NCBI GenBank assembly: GCA_963729295.1
Contig: CAVSNJ010000016.1
Span: forward strand, 1 to 64,000
Source: DATJLY01 sp963729295
Lineage (GTDB): Bacteria; Pseudomonadota; Alphaproteobacteria; ATCC43930; CGMCC-115725
Direction: 5' to 3'
Length of the DNA stretch: 64,000 bases
Part shown: positions 26,558 through 34,857 of the stretch, in pieces
How positions within the stretch are numbered: position 1 is the stretch's first letter
How the letters are laid out: the number at the start of each line of letters is the position of its first letter
Notes under the pieces: model-generated
Seen by the model: the letters and a program-made list of their open reading frames with translations, nothing else
The model's database searches: none
Told to the model about the DNA's origin: nothing
Program-made: the position numbers and the translations under genes

Positions 26558-27180
26558 TGGCGCTCGCCGCGCGCGATCCATCGCCAACCCGCGTCGCGGG
26601 ATTCGCGTTCGTCCTCCTGCTTCACGCGGCGCTCATCTATGCGCTCGTGACCGGGCTCGCCTACCGCGTGATCGAAGTGGCGCCGGTGCCGATCGTCGCC
26701 AAGATCATCGACGCGGCGAAGCCGCCGCCCCCGCCGCCGCCGCCGCCGCCCGATTTCCAGCCGCCGCCGCCGCCGTTCGTGCCGCCGCCCGACGTGCAGA
26801 TCAAGACGCCGCCGCCGCCACCGGCGCAGAGCACGGCGATCACCAACGTGACGACGGTGCGGCCGCCGCCGGCGCCGCCCGCGCCGCCGCACGAGGCGGT
26901 GACGGTGCTGCCGCATCTTGACCTGGCGGCGAGCCACGAGCCCGACTATCCGCCGGCGTCGCGCCGCCTCGGCGAACAGGGTACGGTCACCCTCGAAGTG
27001 CTGGTCGATCCGAGCGGCCGCGCGGTCGATGCGAAGATCCTGCAGTCGAGCGGCTTTCCGCGGCTCGACCAGGCGGCACTTGAGGGCGTCAAGACGAATT
27101 ACCGCTTCGTGCCCGGCACGGTCGACGGCAAGCCGCAGCCGATGCGATACACGTTCCGTTTCAACTGGAAATTGCAGTAG
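26557..27180 (+). CDS. tonB: Energy transducer TonB
   Basis: 207 residues. A short cytoplasmic N-terminus precedes one transmembrane helix (residues 14-40, VAGFAFVLLLHAALIYALVT). A proline-rich spacer follows (about 55-115, with one run of ten prolines), then the TonB C-terminal domain (HEPDYPPASRRLGEQGTVTLEVLVDPSG to YTFRFNW). The start codon shares the A of the receptor stop (TGATG), so the two are translationally coupled. It links the proton motive force captured by ExbB/ExbD to the receptor. Confidence 0.92.
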   Translation: MALAARDPSPTRVAGFAFVLLLHAALIYALVTGLAYRVIEVAPVPIVAKIIDAAKPPPPPPPPPPDFQPPPPPFVPPPDVQIKTPPPPPAQSTAITNVTTVRPPPAPPAPPHEAVTVLPHLDLAASHEPDYPPASRRLGEQGTVTLEVLVDPSGRAVDAKILQSSGFPRLDQAALEGVKTNYRFVPGTVDGKPQPMRYTFRFNWKLQ

Positions 27181-27199
27181 CGGGAGAAGGTCGCACGAT

Positions 27200-28138
27200 A
27201 TGTTGAACCTGGTTATGCGCATGACGGCGGCGCTTGCGATCGTGGCCGCGCTTTCGGGCCCGGCCGCCTCCGCGCAAGGCACACCAAGCACGTCTCCGCC
27301 CGCGCCGCCAGCCGCGAGCACGGCGACGCCCGCGCCCACAGCTCCCGCCGCGAGCACGGAGCCCGCACCTGCCCCCGCCGCGCCCGCACCCGAAGCGGCG
27401 GCGCCGCAACCGCCGCCGCCCGCCGCGGCGACGCCGGAGACCGTCGCCAATCCCTATGGCCTCGGCGCGCTCTGGGCGGCCGGCGATTTCGTCGCGCGCG
27501 GCACGCTCGGCATCCTCCTCATCATGTCGATCGGGAGCTGGTACGTCATCGTGACGAAGCTCGTCGAGCAGATGGTGCTGGCGCGCCACGCGCGCGCCGC
27601 CGAGCGCGAGTTCTGGCGCGCGCCCGGCATCCGCGAGGGCGTCGAGCGTTTGGGCGCGAAGAGCGCCTTCCGCACCATCGCCGAAGAGGGCTTGGGCGCG
27701 GCCGGAGAGCGCGCGGGCGGATTGACCGGAGAGATCGATCCGCAGGCGTGGATCACGCTGTCACTCCAGCATGCGGCCGACGCGGTGACGAACCGGCTGC
27801 AGCGCGGGCTCGCGTTCCTCGCGACGGTCGGCTCGACCGCGCCGTTCGTCGGCTTGTTCGGCACGGTGTGGGGCATCTATCACGCGCTGACCGCGATCGG
27901 CATCGCCGGGCAGGCGAGCATCGACAAGGTCGCGGGGCCGGTGGGCGAGGCGCTCATCATGACGGCGATGGGCCTCGCCGTCGCGGTGCCGGCGGTGCTC
28001 GGCTACAACTGGCTCATCCGCCGCAACAAGGTCCTGCTCGACCGCGTACGCAATTTCGCGGCCGATCTCGAGGCGCTGCTCGCGGGCGGCGGGCGCGGCG
28101 CAGGCGCGCGCGGCGCGGAGCGCATGACATGGCGATGA
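27200..28138 (+). CDS. exbB: ExbB-like proton-channel protein with N-terminal Pro/Ala linker
   Basis: 312 residues. The N-terminus has a cleavable signal (MRMTAALAIVAALSGPAASAQ), then a Pro/Ala/Thr-rich stretch of about 50 residues. The MotA/TolQ/ExbB core has three transmembrane segments: TLGILLIMSIGSWYVIVTKL, FLATVGSTAPFVGLFGTVWG and IMTAMGLAVAVPAVLGYNWL. The extended periplasmic N-terminus is the long-form ExbB. It ends 10 bp inside exbD. Confidence 0.92.
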   Translation: MLNLVMRMTAALAIVAALSGPAASAQGTPSTSPPAPPAASTATPAPTAPAASTEPAPAPAAPAPEAAAPQPPPPAAATPETVANPYGLGALWAAGDFVARGTLGILLIMSIGSWYVIVTKLVEQMVLARHARAAEREFWRAPGIREGVERLGAKSAFRTIAEEGLGAAGERAGGLTGEIDPQAWITLSLQHAADAVTNRLQRGLAFLATVGSTAPFVGLFGTVWGIYHALTAIGIAGQASIDKVAGPVGEALIMTAMGLAVAVPAVLGYNWLIRRNKVLLDRVRNFAADLEALLAGGGRGAGARGAERMTWR

Positions 28139-28584
28139 GCGTCCAACGCCCCGACGGCGGCGACGACGACGCGCTCGTCGCCTCGATCAACACGACGCCG
28201 CTCGTCGACATCATGCTGGTGCTGCTCATCATCTTCCTCATCACCGTGCCGGTGGTGACGCACACGGTGCCGGTGGCGCTGCCGCACGAGGTCAACCAGC
28301 CGAACAAGACGCGGCCGGAGAACATCACCATCGCCGTCGACAAGGACGGCGATCTGTTCTGGAACGACGGGCGCCTCGCCTCGAACGCGGCGCTGCTCGC
28401 GCACCTCGAGAGCCGCGCCAACGACGTGCCCCAGCCCGAGGTGCAGATCCGCGCCGACAAGGACGCGCGCTACGAATTCCTCGGCCGCATCATCGTCGCG
28501 TGCCAGCGCGCGGGGATCGCGAAGGTGACCTTCATCGTCGAGCCCGACCACGGCGCGGCGGCGGCCCCGGCGGCGGGAGGCTGA
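28129..28584 (+). CDS. exbD: ExbD-like biopolymer transport protein (first copy)
   Basis: 151 residues. One transmembrane helix near the N-terminus (PLVDIMLVLLIIFLITVPVV) carries the essential aspartate; then a periplasmic domain with PENITIAVDKDGDLFWN and PEVQIRADKDARYEFLG. Its start overlaps exbB by 10 bp. It forms the proton channel with ExbB. The second ExbD copy is three bases downstream. Confidence 0.92.
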   Translation: MAMSVQRPDGGDDDALVASINTTPLVDIMLVLLIIFLITVPVVTHTVPVALPHEVNQPNKTRPENITIAVDKDGDLFWNDGRLASNAALLAHLESRANDVPQPEVQIRADKDARYEFLGRIIVACQRAGIAKVTFIVEPDHGAAAAPAAGG

Positions 28585-28587
28585 GCC

Positions 28588-29007
28588 ATGGCGATCCATC
28601 TGCGGAACCGCAGCGATGACATGATGGTTGACATCAACACGACGCCGCTCATCGACGTGATGCTGGTGCTGCTCATCATGCTCATCATCACCATCCCGGT
28701 CCAGACGCACGCGGTGAAGCTCGACATGCCGCAGGGCACGCCGCCGCCGGCGCAGATTCAGCCCGAGGTGGTCGATCTCGCGATCGATTTCGACGGCACG
28801 ATGAGTTGGAACGGCCTGCCGGTGCCCGACCGCGCGGCGCTCGAAGGCGATCTGCGCGCGGCCGCCGCGAAGACGCCGCAGCCGGAAATCCACATCGCGC
28901 CCAACCGGCTCGCCAAATATGCCGCGGTCGCCGAAGTGCTGGCCGAGGCGCAGCGCCTGGGCGTCGTCAGGATCGGCCTCGTCGGCGCCGAGCAGTTCAT
29001 CGAATGA
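28588..29007 (+). CDS. exbD: ExbD-like biopolymer transport protein (second copy)
   Basis: 139 residues. The same build as the first copy: MVDINTTPLIDVMLVLLIMLIITIPVQT with the conserved aspartate, then VDLAIDFDGTMSWNG and EIHIAPNRLAKYAAVAEVL. The two ExbD differ throughout, so they are old paralogues that may form a heteromer. It ends in an ATGA overlap with the TPR gene. Confidence 0.92.
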   Translation: MAIHLRNRSDDMMVDINTTPLIDVMLVLLIMLIITIPVQTHAVKLDMPQGTPPPAQIQPEVVDLAIDFDGTMSWNGLPVPDRAALEGDLRAAAAKTPQPEIHIAPNRLAKYAAVAEVLAEAQRLGVVRIGLVGAEQFIE

Positions 29008-30233
29008 CGGCGCTGCTGCGCGTGGCGCTCGGCGCCGGCCTCCTCGCCTTGATCGGCTGCGCCGCGCCGCGCGCATTGGCCGACGAGGCGCCCGCCGCCC
29101 GCGCCGAGGTGGGCAAGCCGGTGCAGGACGCGCAGGCGCTGGTGCGGCAGAAGAAATATGTCGAAGCGCTCGAACGCTTGAAGGCGGCGGACGCGGTGCC
29201 CGACAAGAGCCCTTACGAGACCTACGTCATCGCCGAGACGCGCGCCGCCGCGACCGTGGCGGAGGGCGACTATGCCGTCGCCATCGGCGCGCTCGAGGCG
29301 GTGGTGGCGACCCATATCCTGCCGCCCGCCGAAAGCGCCAAGCGCCTCCTGACCATCGTCGAGCTCGACTACCGCCTCAAGGACTATGCCAAGACGGTCG
29401 CGGCGGCGGCGCGCTATTACCAGGCCGGCGGCGGCGAGCCCGGGCCGCGCCAGTTGATGGCGCAATCCTATTATCTCGAGAACGATTTCGCCGATGCCGC
29501 CAAAACCTTGCGCGAAATTGCCGCGTCCGACGCGCGCGCGGGGCAAAAGCCCGGGGAGAACACGCTGCTGACGCTCGCCAGCGCCGAGTTCAAGGCGAAG
29601 AACGAGGACGGCTATATCGACGCGCTGACGACGCTCGCGGGCGCTTACCCGAAGCACGAATACTGGGTCAATCTCACCCGCGCGGTCGAGCAGAAGCCCG
29701 GCTTCGCGCCGCGCCTCGGCCTCGATCTCGACCGGGTCGCGGTCGCGGCGGGCGCGTTCGACACGAGCGCGCAATATGTCGATGCCGCCGAGACGGCGAT
29801 CGAGGCGGGCTTCCCGGCCGACGCCAGATCGTTCCTCGACAAAGGCCTCGCGGCCGGCATCCTCGGCAAGCCGGACGCGGCCGCGCGCGAAGCGAAGCTA
29901 CGCGACATGGCGCAGCGCCAGTCGGACGCGGACGCCAAGACCCTCGCCGCGCAAGCGCAGGAAGCGGCGGCGGCGAAGACCGGGTTCGCGCTCGAAAAGC
30001 TCGGCGAGGCCTATCTGAGCTTTCGCCGCTACGACGAGGCCGAAGCGGCGCTCGAAAAAAGCCTCGCCAAGGGCGGGCTCGATCATCCCGACGATGCGAG
30101 GCTGCATCTCGGCATGGCCTATCTCGCCGCCGGCAACGGCGCCAAGGCGAACGCGGCGTGGGGCGCGATCACGGGCACGGACGGCGCCGCGGACCTCGCG
30201 CGCCTGTGGCGCGTCGCGGGCGGAAAGCTATGA
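29004..30233 (+). CDS. TPR-repeat lipoprotein closing the TonB/ExbBD operon
   Basis: 409 residues. The N-terminus MTALLRVALGAGLLALIGCAAP carries a lipobox (LIGC), so a lipid-anchored periplasmic protein is likely, with an alternative signal-peptidase I site at ALADE. The body is alpha-helical with TPR-like spacing (SFRRYDEAEAALEKSLAKGGLDHPDDARLHLGMAYLAAGNGAKA). The start codon overlaps the exbD stop by four bases. Such TPR proteins accompany TonB-ExbB-ExbD-ExbD sets in Caulobacter-like genomes; the role is not established. Confidence 0.82.
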   Translation: MTALLRVALGAGLLALIGCAAPRALADEAPAARAEVGKPVQDAQALVRQKKYVEALERLKAADAVPDKSPYETYVIAETRAAATVAEGDYAVAIGALEAVVATHILPPAESAKRLLTIVELDYRLKDYAKTVAAAARYYQAGGGEPGPRQLMAQSYYLENDFADAAKTLREIAASDARAGQKPGENTLLTLASAEFKAKNEDGYIDALTTLAGAYPKHEYWVNLTRAVEQKPGFAPRLGLDLDRVAVAAGAFDTSAQYVDAAETAIEAGFPADARSFLDKGLAAGILGKPDAAAREAKLRDMAQRQSDADAKTLAAQAQEAAAAKTGFALEKLGEAYLSFRRYDEAEAALEKSLAKGGLDHPDDARLHLGMAYLAAGNGAKANAAWGAITGTDGAADLARLWRVAGGKL

Positions 30234-30267
30234 TGGCGCGTGAAGCCTGCTTCCTGGGGGCGCGATC

Positions 30268-31272
30268 ATGGCTTGGACCGGTCGAATAGGCGCGCTGCTG
30301 CTGGCGGCGCTCTGCTGCGGAGCCGCGCCGGCGCGCGCGCAGGTCGAGCACGTCACTTTGGCGCTCCCCGCCGAGGGCATGAACTTCCTTGCCTATTATG
30401 TCGCGACCGACCTCGGCATCTTCGCGGCGCAGCAGATCGACGTGAAGGGCGTGGTCATCACCGGCGTCGGCTCGTTCAACGCCGTCGTCTCCGGCTCGGT
30501 CGAGTTCTCGTTCTCGTCGGGCTCGTCGCTGACGCGCGCCGCCGCGCATGGACAGCGCATGCTCGCGCTCGCGCAGATGAACAACCTGCCGGTCTGGGAC
30601 ATCGTGCTGCGGAAGGACCTCGCCGAGGCCGCGCACTACGATCCGAACGCACCTTTGGCGGAACGAGCGCGCGTCCTGAAGGACCGGACGCTCGGCATCG
30701 ACGGCGTCAACGCGCTCGATGACGCCTATCTCAAGATCGTGGTGAAGGCGGGCGGCACCGATCCGGAATCGATCAGGTACGCGCCCATGGCCGCGCCCGA
30801 CATGATCGGCGCGCTCGCGCGCAAGGCGATCGACGGGTTCGTGCAGGGGCCGCCCTGGGCGCAGGTCGTCGAGGATGACGGCTCGGCCGTCGCAATCGCG
30901 ATCGGCCCCAACGGCGAGCCGCAATCGCTCGTGCCGATCGCCTCGAGTCTCCTCATCGTGCGGCCGCAAACCTGCGTCGAGCACCGCTCGCTGTGCGAGA
31001 AGATGGGGCGCTCGATGGTGCTGGCGTCGAAGGCCGTGCACGAGCGCACGGGCGACGTTCTGGCCGCGCTGCAAAAACGCTTCGGCACGATCAAGGCGCC
31101 GGTGCTGGCGCGCTCGCTCGCCGCGCTCGTCAAGGTCATGCCGCCCGTGCCGCGGGTCGATCCGGTCGCGCTCAAGAAGGCCGACGAGATCAATGTCGAG
31201 GCGGGCTTCATGAAGCCCGACGAGCTGTTGGCCTCCTACGACAATCTCGCGACCGACGAATTCTTGAAGTAG
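30268..31272 (+). CDS. ABC-type NitT/TauT-like substrate-binding protein, orphan
   Basis: 334 residues. Signal peptide 1-24 ending ARAQ, then VEHVTLALPAEGMNFLAYYVATDLGIFAAQQIDVKGVVITG, the opening of NMT1-like periplasmic binding proteins. A central segment, GALARKAIDGFVQGPPWAQVVEDDG, belongs to the hinge and ligand pocket. Neither permease nor ATPase genes adjoin it. It begins 34 bp after the TPR gene and could share its transcript, but its function need not be metal uptake. Ligand unknown. Confidence 0.85.
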   Translation: MAWTGRIGALLLAALCCGAAPARAQVEHVTLALPAEGMNFLAYYVATDLGIFAAQQIDVKGVVITGVGSFNAVVSGSVEFSFSSGSSLTRAAAHGQRMLALAQMNNLPVWDIVLRKDLAEAAHYDPNAPLAERARVLKDRTLGIDGVNALDDAYLKIVVKAGGTDPESIRYAPMAAPDMIGALARKAIDGFVQGPPWAQVVEDDGSAVAIAIGPNGEPQSLVPIASSLLIVRPQTCVEHRSLCEKMGRSMVLASKAVHERTGDVLAALQKRFGTIKAPVLARSLAALVKVMPPVPRVDPVALKKADEINVEAGFMKPDELLASYDNLATDEFLK

Positions 31273-31278
31273 GCGGCG

Positions 31279-31737
31279 CTACAGCACCTCGAAGATGTCG
31301 TAGACCGGCCCGTGCGGCAGGCGGTTGCCGGTGCCGATTGCGACGATGCGGTTGAGCCAGTCGTAATTCGGCGCCGAGGTCTCGAAGAAGGGCGCGATGC
31401 GGAAATAATATGTGGAGGGATCGACCGGCTCGCCGCGATTGAGCCGGTCGAGCAATTCGGCGGGCCCATGGCGGAAGCCCGAGTAGCGCATGCCGATGAT
31501 GCCGCCGTCGGCGGTCTTGAGCGTCAGACGCACGTCGAGCTGCATCGCGCCATCGGGCCGGATCAGGATCCAGTCGGACCCGCCCTCCTGCACCGTGCCC
31601 TTGAGGCGCTGCCCCTCGAACTGACCGCCGCTGACGACGGCGACGCGCCGGTCGCCCAAGGGCGTGCGGCCGAGATTGTGGATCGTGCCGACCGTCAGAG
31701 TGACGGTGAAAAGATGTGACGTGCGGATTTCGGGCAT
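31279..31737 (-). CDS. DUF3237 domain-containing protein
   Basis: 152 residues. HLFTVTLTVGTIHNLGRTPLGDRRVAVVSGGQFEGQRLKGTVQEGGSDWILIRPDG and the later RIAPFFETSAPNYDWLNRIVAIGTG match DUF3237, a family of beta-barrel-like proteins of unknown function. The start was taken at MPEIRTS, since 30 extra residues in the longer frame lack conservation. It lies 13 bp after the DUF192 gene on the same strand. Confidence 0.82.
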   Translation of the reverse strand: MPEIRTSHLFTVTLTVGTIHNLGRTPLGDRRVAVVSGGQFEGQRLKGTVQEGGSDWILIRPDGAMQLDVRLTLKTADGGIIGMRYSGFRHGPAELLDRLNRGEPVDPSTYYFRIAPFFETSAPNYDWLNRIVAIGTGNRLPHGPVYDIFEVL

Positions 31738-31750
31738 GGGGTCCTCCTTC

Positions 31751-32215
31751 TCATCCGGCCGTGCCGAAGATGGAATAATGCACGAGGTCGCCGTCCTTGA
31801 TGCCGAGGCGCGCGACGGTCCCGCCATTCAACTCGAGCACGGCCTTGACCGGAACCTTGGAGACGATGTTCGCCTCCGACATCGGCACTGCGCGTTCGTG
31901 GATGTCGGCGACGTGTCCGTCGGCGGCGATGAACAGCATATCGAGCGGGATCATCGTGTTCTTCATCCAGAAGACCGCGATCTGCGGGCCGGGAAACACG
32001 AACAGCATGCCGGCGTCGGGCGCGAGCGAGCCGCGGTACATGAGGCCCTGCTCCTGCTGCAACGGCGTCATCGCCAGCTCGATCGAGACATGCTGCGGAC
32101 CCTGCTTCGTGTCGATCGTGAGCGCGGCCGTGTCGAAATGCTGGAGCTGCGCCTTCGCGGCGAAGGCCACGAAAGCGAGGAGTGCGGCGAGGACGAAAGA
32201 GCGGGCGAGCGTCAT
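31751..32215 (-). CDS. DUF192-family secreted protein
   Basis: 154 residues. Signal peptide 1-23 (SFVLAALLAFVAFAAKAQ). DUF192 core: IELAMTPLQQEQGLMYRGSLAPDAGMLFVF, FWMKNTMIPLDMLFIAADGHVADIHERAVP and KAVLELNGGTVARLGIKDGD. DUF192 proteins are small periplasmic proteins of unknown function. It begins five bases after the antiporter stop. Confidence 0.88.
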   Translation of the reverse strand: MTLARSFVLAALLAFVAFAAKAQLQHFDTAALTIDTKQGPQHVSIELAMTPLQQEQGLMYRGSLAPDAGMLFVFPGPQIAVFWMKNTMIPLDMLFIAADGHVADIHERAVPMSEANIVSKVPVKAVLELNGGTVARLGIKDGDLVHYSIFGTAG

Positions 32216-32220
32216 GGGCC

Positions 32221-33546
32221 TCAAGCGAAAAAGAGCGCCTCGACCAGCAGCAGCCACGGCACGAGGCACGCCGCGGCATAAAGGATATAGCGCGGAAAGC
32301 TCGGCATGCGCACGCCATGGCTTGCGACGACGGCACGGACCATGAGATTGGGCGCGTTGCCGAGATAGGTGAGCCCGCCAAAAAAACACGCGCCGGCCGA
32401 GATCGCGGCCAAGGTCGTCGCGAGCGGCCCGGCGAGCCGCGCGGCATCGTCGCCGGCCAGGCCGAAGAACATGAGATAGGTCGGCGCATTGTCGAGGACA
32501 GCGGAGAGGAGGCCGGTGGCCCAGAAGAAGAAGCCCGTGTCAGGCACGCCGTTGGCGAAAGCGCGCGCGGCGAGCGGCGCGAGCGGACCCGCCGCACCGG
32601 CGGCCATCATCGCCGTCACGGGAATGAGCGTGACGAAGATCGCCGCGAACAGCGCCGTCACCTCGGCGAGCGGCGCCCAGGCGAAATCGTTGGCGCGGCG
32701 CAGCGCCGTGGGCGTCACGGCGAAGGAGGCGAGCCCGATCAGCAGCAGCATCAGGTCGGACGCCGCATCGACCGAATTCCACGGCACGCCGAAGATCGTG
32801 AATTCGCGCGTCTCGCGAAAAATCACGCGCAGCAGGATCGCCACGACCGCCGCGCCGAGCAGGAGGAGATTGACGCCGCCTTCGAGGCGGAGCTTCTCGA
32901 TCTCGGCGAGGGTCCCTTCGTCGCGCACGCCGCGGCGAAGGTAATGCTCGAGCGCGTAGAAGGTCGCGAGCAATCCGGCGGCGAGCGCGAGCGTCGGCAG
33001 CGCCAGATGCAGGCTCGGCCAGAAGAACGGCACGCCCTTCAGATAGCCAAGAAAGAGCGGCGCGTTGCCGATCGGCGAGAGCGCGCCGCCGACATTGGCG
33101 ACGAGCAGGATGAAGAAGACATAGACATGCGCGGTGCGCTCGCGGTGGCGGTTGGCGAGGATCATGGGACGCAGCATGAGGAGCGATGCGCCGGGCGTGC
33201 CGATCAGGCCCGCCAAGAGCGTGCCCAATCCCAGCATCGCCGTGTTGACGGCCGGCGTGCCGCGCGGCGCGCCGCTGATGCGCAAGCCGCCGGCGACGAC
33301 ATAGAGCGTGCCGAGCAGCAGCACGAAGGGGATGTAGTCGCCGAGCGCCATGGCGCCGAGCGCGCCGCCCGAAACGTGCCAGCCGCGCAGCGCCATGTCG
33401 GGCCCGACGAAAGCGAGCGCCCAGGCGAGCGCGATCGCGCCGTAGCTGCGGTTCCAGAACGCGGGCGCGATGCCGGGCAGGAATGCGATGCTCAGCACCA
33501 GCCCGACGAACGGCAGCCCCCAGACGAGCGTGAATTGCCCCTCCAT
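32221..33546 (-). CDS. Sodium:proton antiporter-type transporter (ArsB/NhaD superfamily)
   Basis: 441 residues with about 11-12 hydrophobic helices. Features include ALGAMALGDYIPFVLLLGTLYVVAGG, TPAVNTAMLGLGTLLAGLIGTPGASLLMLRPMI and FFILLVANVGGALSPIGNAPLFLGYLKGVPFFWP, the paired membrane re-entrant regions of the ion-transporter superfamily. NhaD-like proteins exchange Na+ or Li+ for H+, but citrate and other anion carriers share this fold. It heads a three-gene set with DUF192 and DUF3237. Confidence 0.82.
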   Translation of the reverse strand: MEGQFTLVWGLPFVGLVLSIAFLPGIAPAFWNRSYGAIALAWALAFVGPDMALRGWHVSGGALGAMALGDYIPFVLLLGTLYVVAGGLRISGAPRGTPAVNTAMLGLGTLLAGLIGTPGASLLMLRPMILANRHRERTAHVYVFFILLVANVGGALSPIGNAPLFLGYLKGVPFFWPSLHLALPTLALAAGLLATFYALEHYLRRGVRDEGTLAEIEKLRLEGGVNLLLLGAAVVAILLRVIFRETREFTIFGVPWNSVDAASDLMLLLIGLASFAVTPTALRRANDFAWAPLAEVTALFAAIFVTLIPVTAMMAAGAAGPLAPLAARAFANGVPDTGFFFWATGLLSAVLDNAPTYLMFFGLAGDDAARLAGPLATTLAAISAGACFFGGLTYLGNAPNLMVRAVVASHGVRMPSFPRYILYAAACLVPWLLLVEALFFA

Positions 33547-33623
33547 GCCGGTGACTATACCCGGAGGTGGATTCTTGTCGCGCCGTGGCGCGGGCGCTAG
33601 GAACGTCGCGCAAGGAGGCTCCC

Positions 33624-34262
33624 ATGGATATGACCGGCGAGTTCAAGCTCGCGTCGGCGCGGGCGAAGGTGTGGGCAGCGCTCAACGATCCCGAGATCCT
33701 GCGGCAGGCGATCCCGGGCTGCGAGGAAGTGCAGAAACTGTCCGACACCGAGCTCCAGGCCAAGGTCCTCGCCAAGGTCGGGCCGGTGCAGGCGCGCTTT
33801 GCCGGCAAGGTCACGCTCAGCGAGCTCGATCCGCCCAACGGCTACAAGATCACCGGCGAGGGCAGCGGCGGTGCGGCCGGCTTCGCCAAGGGCGGCGCCA
33901 CGGTGCATTTGGCCGACGACGGCAGCGGCACGCTCCTCACCTATAAGGTCGAGGCGCAAGTGGGCGGCAAGCTCGCGCAGATCGGCTCGCGCCTCATCGA
34001 CGCGACGGCGCGCAAGATGGCGGGCGATTTCTTCCTGCGCTTCGCGCAAGTGGTGGACGGCCCGGCCCCCGCCGCGCCGGCGGCGAACGGCGCCGCGAGA
34101 GCGGGCGCGGCGGTCGTGTCGGCCGCGGCCGCGCCCAGCTCGGCGCCCGGGATGTCCGCGACCAACGTGCCGCGCGGGCGTTTGTCGCCCGTCATCTGGG
34201 TGGTCGGGCTCGCGGTGGTGGTTGCGATCCTGCTCTATTTCTTCGCCGGCCGGGGCGGCTGA
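33624..34262 (+). CDS. coxG: CoxG-like SRPBCC protein with C-terminal membrane anchor
   Basis: 212 residues. The SRPBCC domain covers 1-150 (FKLASARAKVWAALNDPEILRQAIPGCEEV, KVGPVQARFAGKVTLSELD). Then come an Ala/Pro linker and a C-terminal helix (PVIWVVGLAVVVAILLYFF), which matches CoxG, the protein that anchors CO dehydrogenase to the membrane. AGGAGG six bases before the start. It stands 118 bp upstream of coxS. Confidence 0.9.
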   Translation: MDMTGEFKLASARAKVWAALNDPEILRQAIPGCEEVQKLSDTELQAKVLAKVGPVQARFAGKVTLSELDPPNGYKITGEGSGGAAGFAKGGATVHLADDGSGTLLTYKVEAQVGGKLAQIGSRLIDATARKMAGDFFLRFAQVVDGPAPAAPAANGAARAGAAVVSAAAAPSSAPGMSATNVPRGRLSPVIWVVGLAVVVAILLYFFAGRGG

Positions 34263-34380
34263 GGCGGGCCTCGCGCGGATCGCTTGACCGCGCCGCCCGA
34301 GCGCACGAAACTTGGGTTAACGGAATTCCGACGGCGATCCCAAGGGGGATAGAGCCGGCGATCGCAGGGAGATGAAAGCG

Positions 34381-34857
34381 ATGCCATCCGTCACGATTAC
34401 GGTCAACGGCAAAAAGCAGAGTGCCACTGTCGAGAACCGCACGCTCCTCGTGCAGTTCCTGCGCGAGAATTTGGGCCTTACCGGCACGCATGTCGGCTGC
34501 GACACGAGCCAGTGCGGCGCCTGCGTCGTCATGATCGACGGCTATTCGGCGAAGAGCTGCACCATGCTCGCGGTGCAGGTCGACGGCGCCGACGTCATGA
34601 CGATCGAGGGGCTCGCCAAGGACGGGCAGCTCCATCCGATGCAGGAGGCGTTCCGCGAGCATCATGGCCTCCAATGCGGCTTCTGCACCCCCGGCATGGT
34701 CATGAGCGCGGTCGATTTCGCCAACAAGAACAAGACCCCGACCGAGCTCGACATCCGCCATTGGCTCGAGGGCAATCTCTGCCGCTGCACCGGCTACCAC
34801 AACATCGTGAAGGCGATCAAAGCCGGCACGGAGGCGATGGCAAGGGGCGGAAAATGA
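34381..34857 (+). CDS. coxS: CoxS-like [2Fe-2S] small subunit of molybdenum hydroxylase
   Basis: 158 residues. The N-terminal ferredoxin-like part carries GCDTSQCGACVV; the C-terminal part has LQCGFCTPGMVMS and GNLCRCTGYHNI, binding two [2Fe-2S] clusters that carry electrons from the molybdenum site to the FAD subunit. GGGAG nine bases upstream favours this ATG over one three codons earlier. The stop overlaps coxL by four bases. Confidence 0.92.
   Translation: MPSVTITVNGKKQSATVENRTLLVQFLRENLGLTGTHVGCDTSQCGACVVMIDGYSAKSCTMLAVQVDGADVMTIEGLAKDGQLHPMQEAFREHHGLQCGFCTPGMVMSAVDFANKNKTPTELDIRHWLEGNLCRCTGYHNIVKAIKAGTEAMARGGK

Noticed and set aside
26700..26900. Proline-codon repeat as a tandem DNA repeat or CRISPR
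   Set aside because: The CCG-rich run encodes the TonB spacer. The units are codon repeats, not spaced identical repeats.
32182..33600. A 472-codon + strand frame opposite the antiporter
   Set aside because: It is composed of charged repeats without motifs, whereas the minus strand encodes a clean multi-helix transporter.
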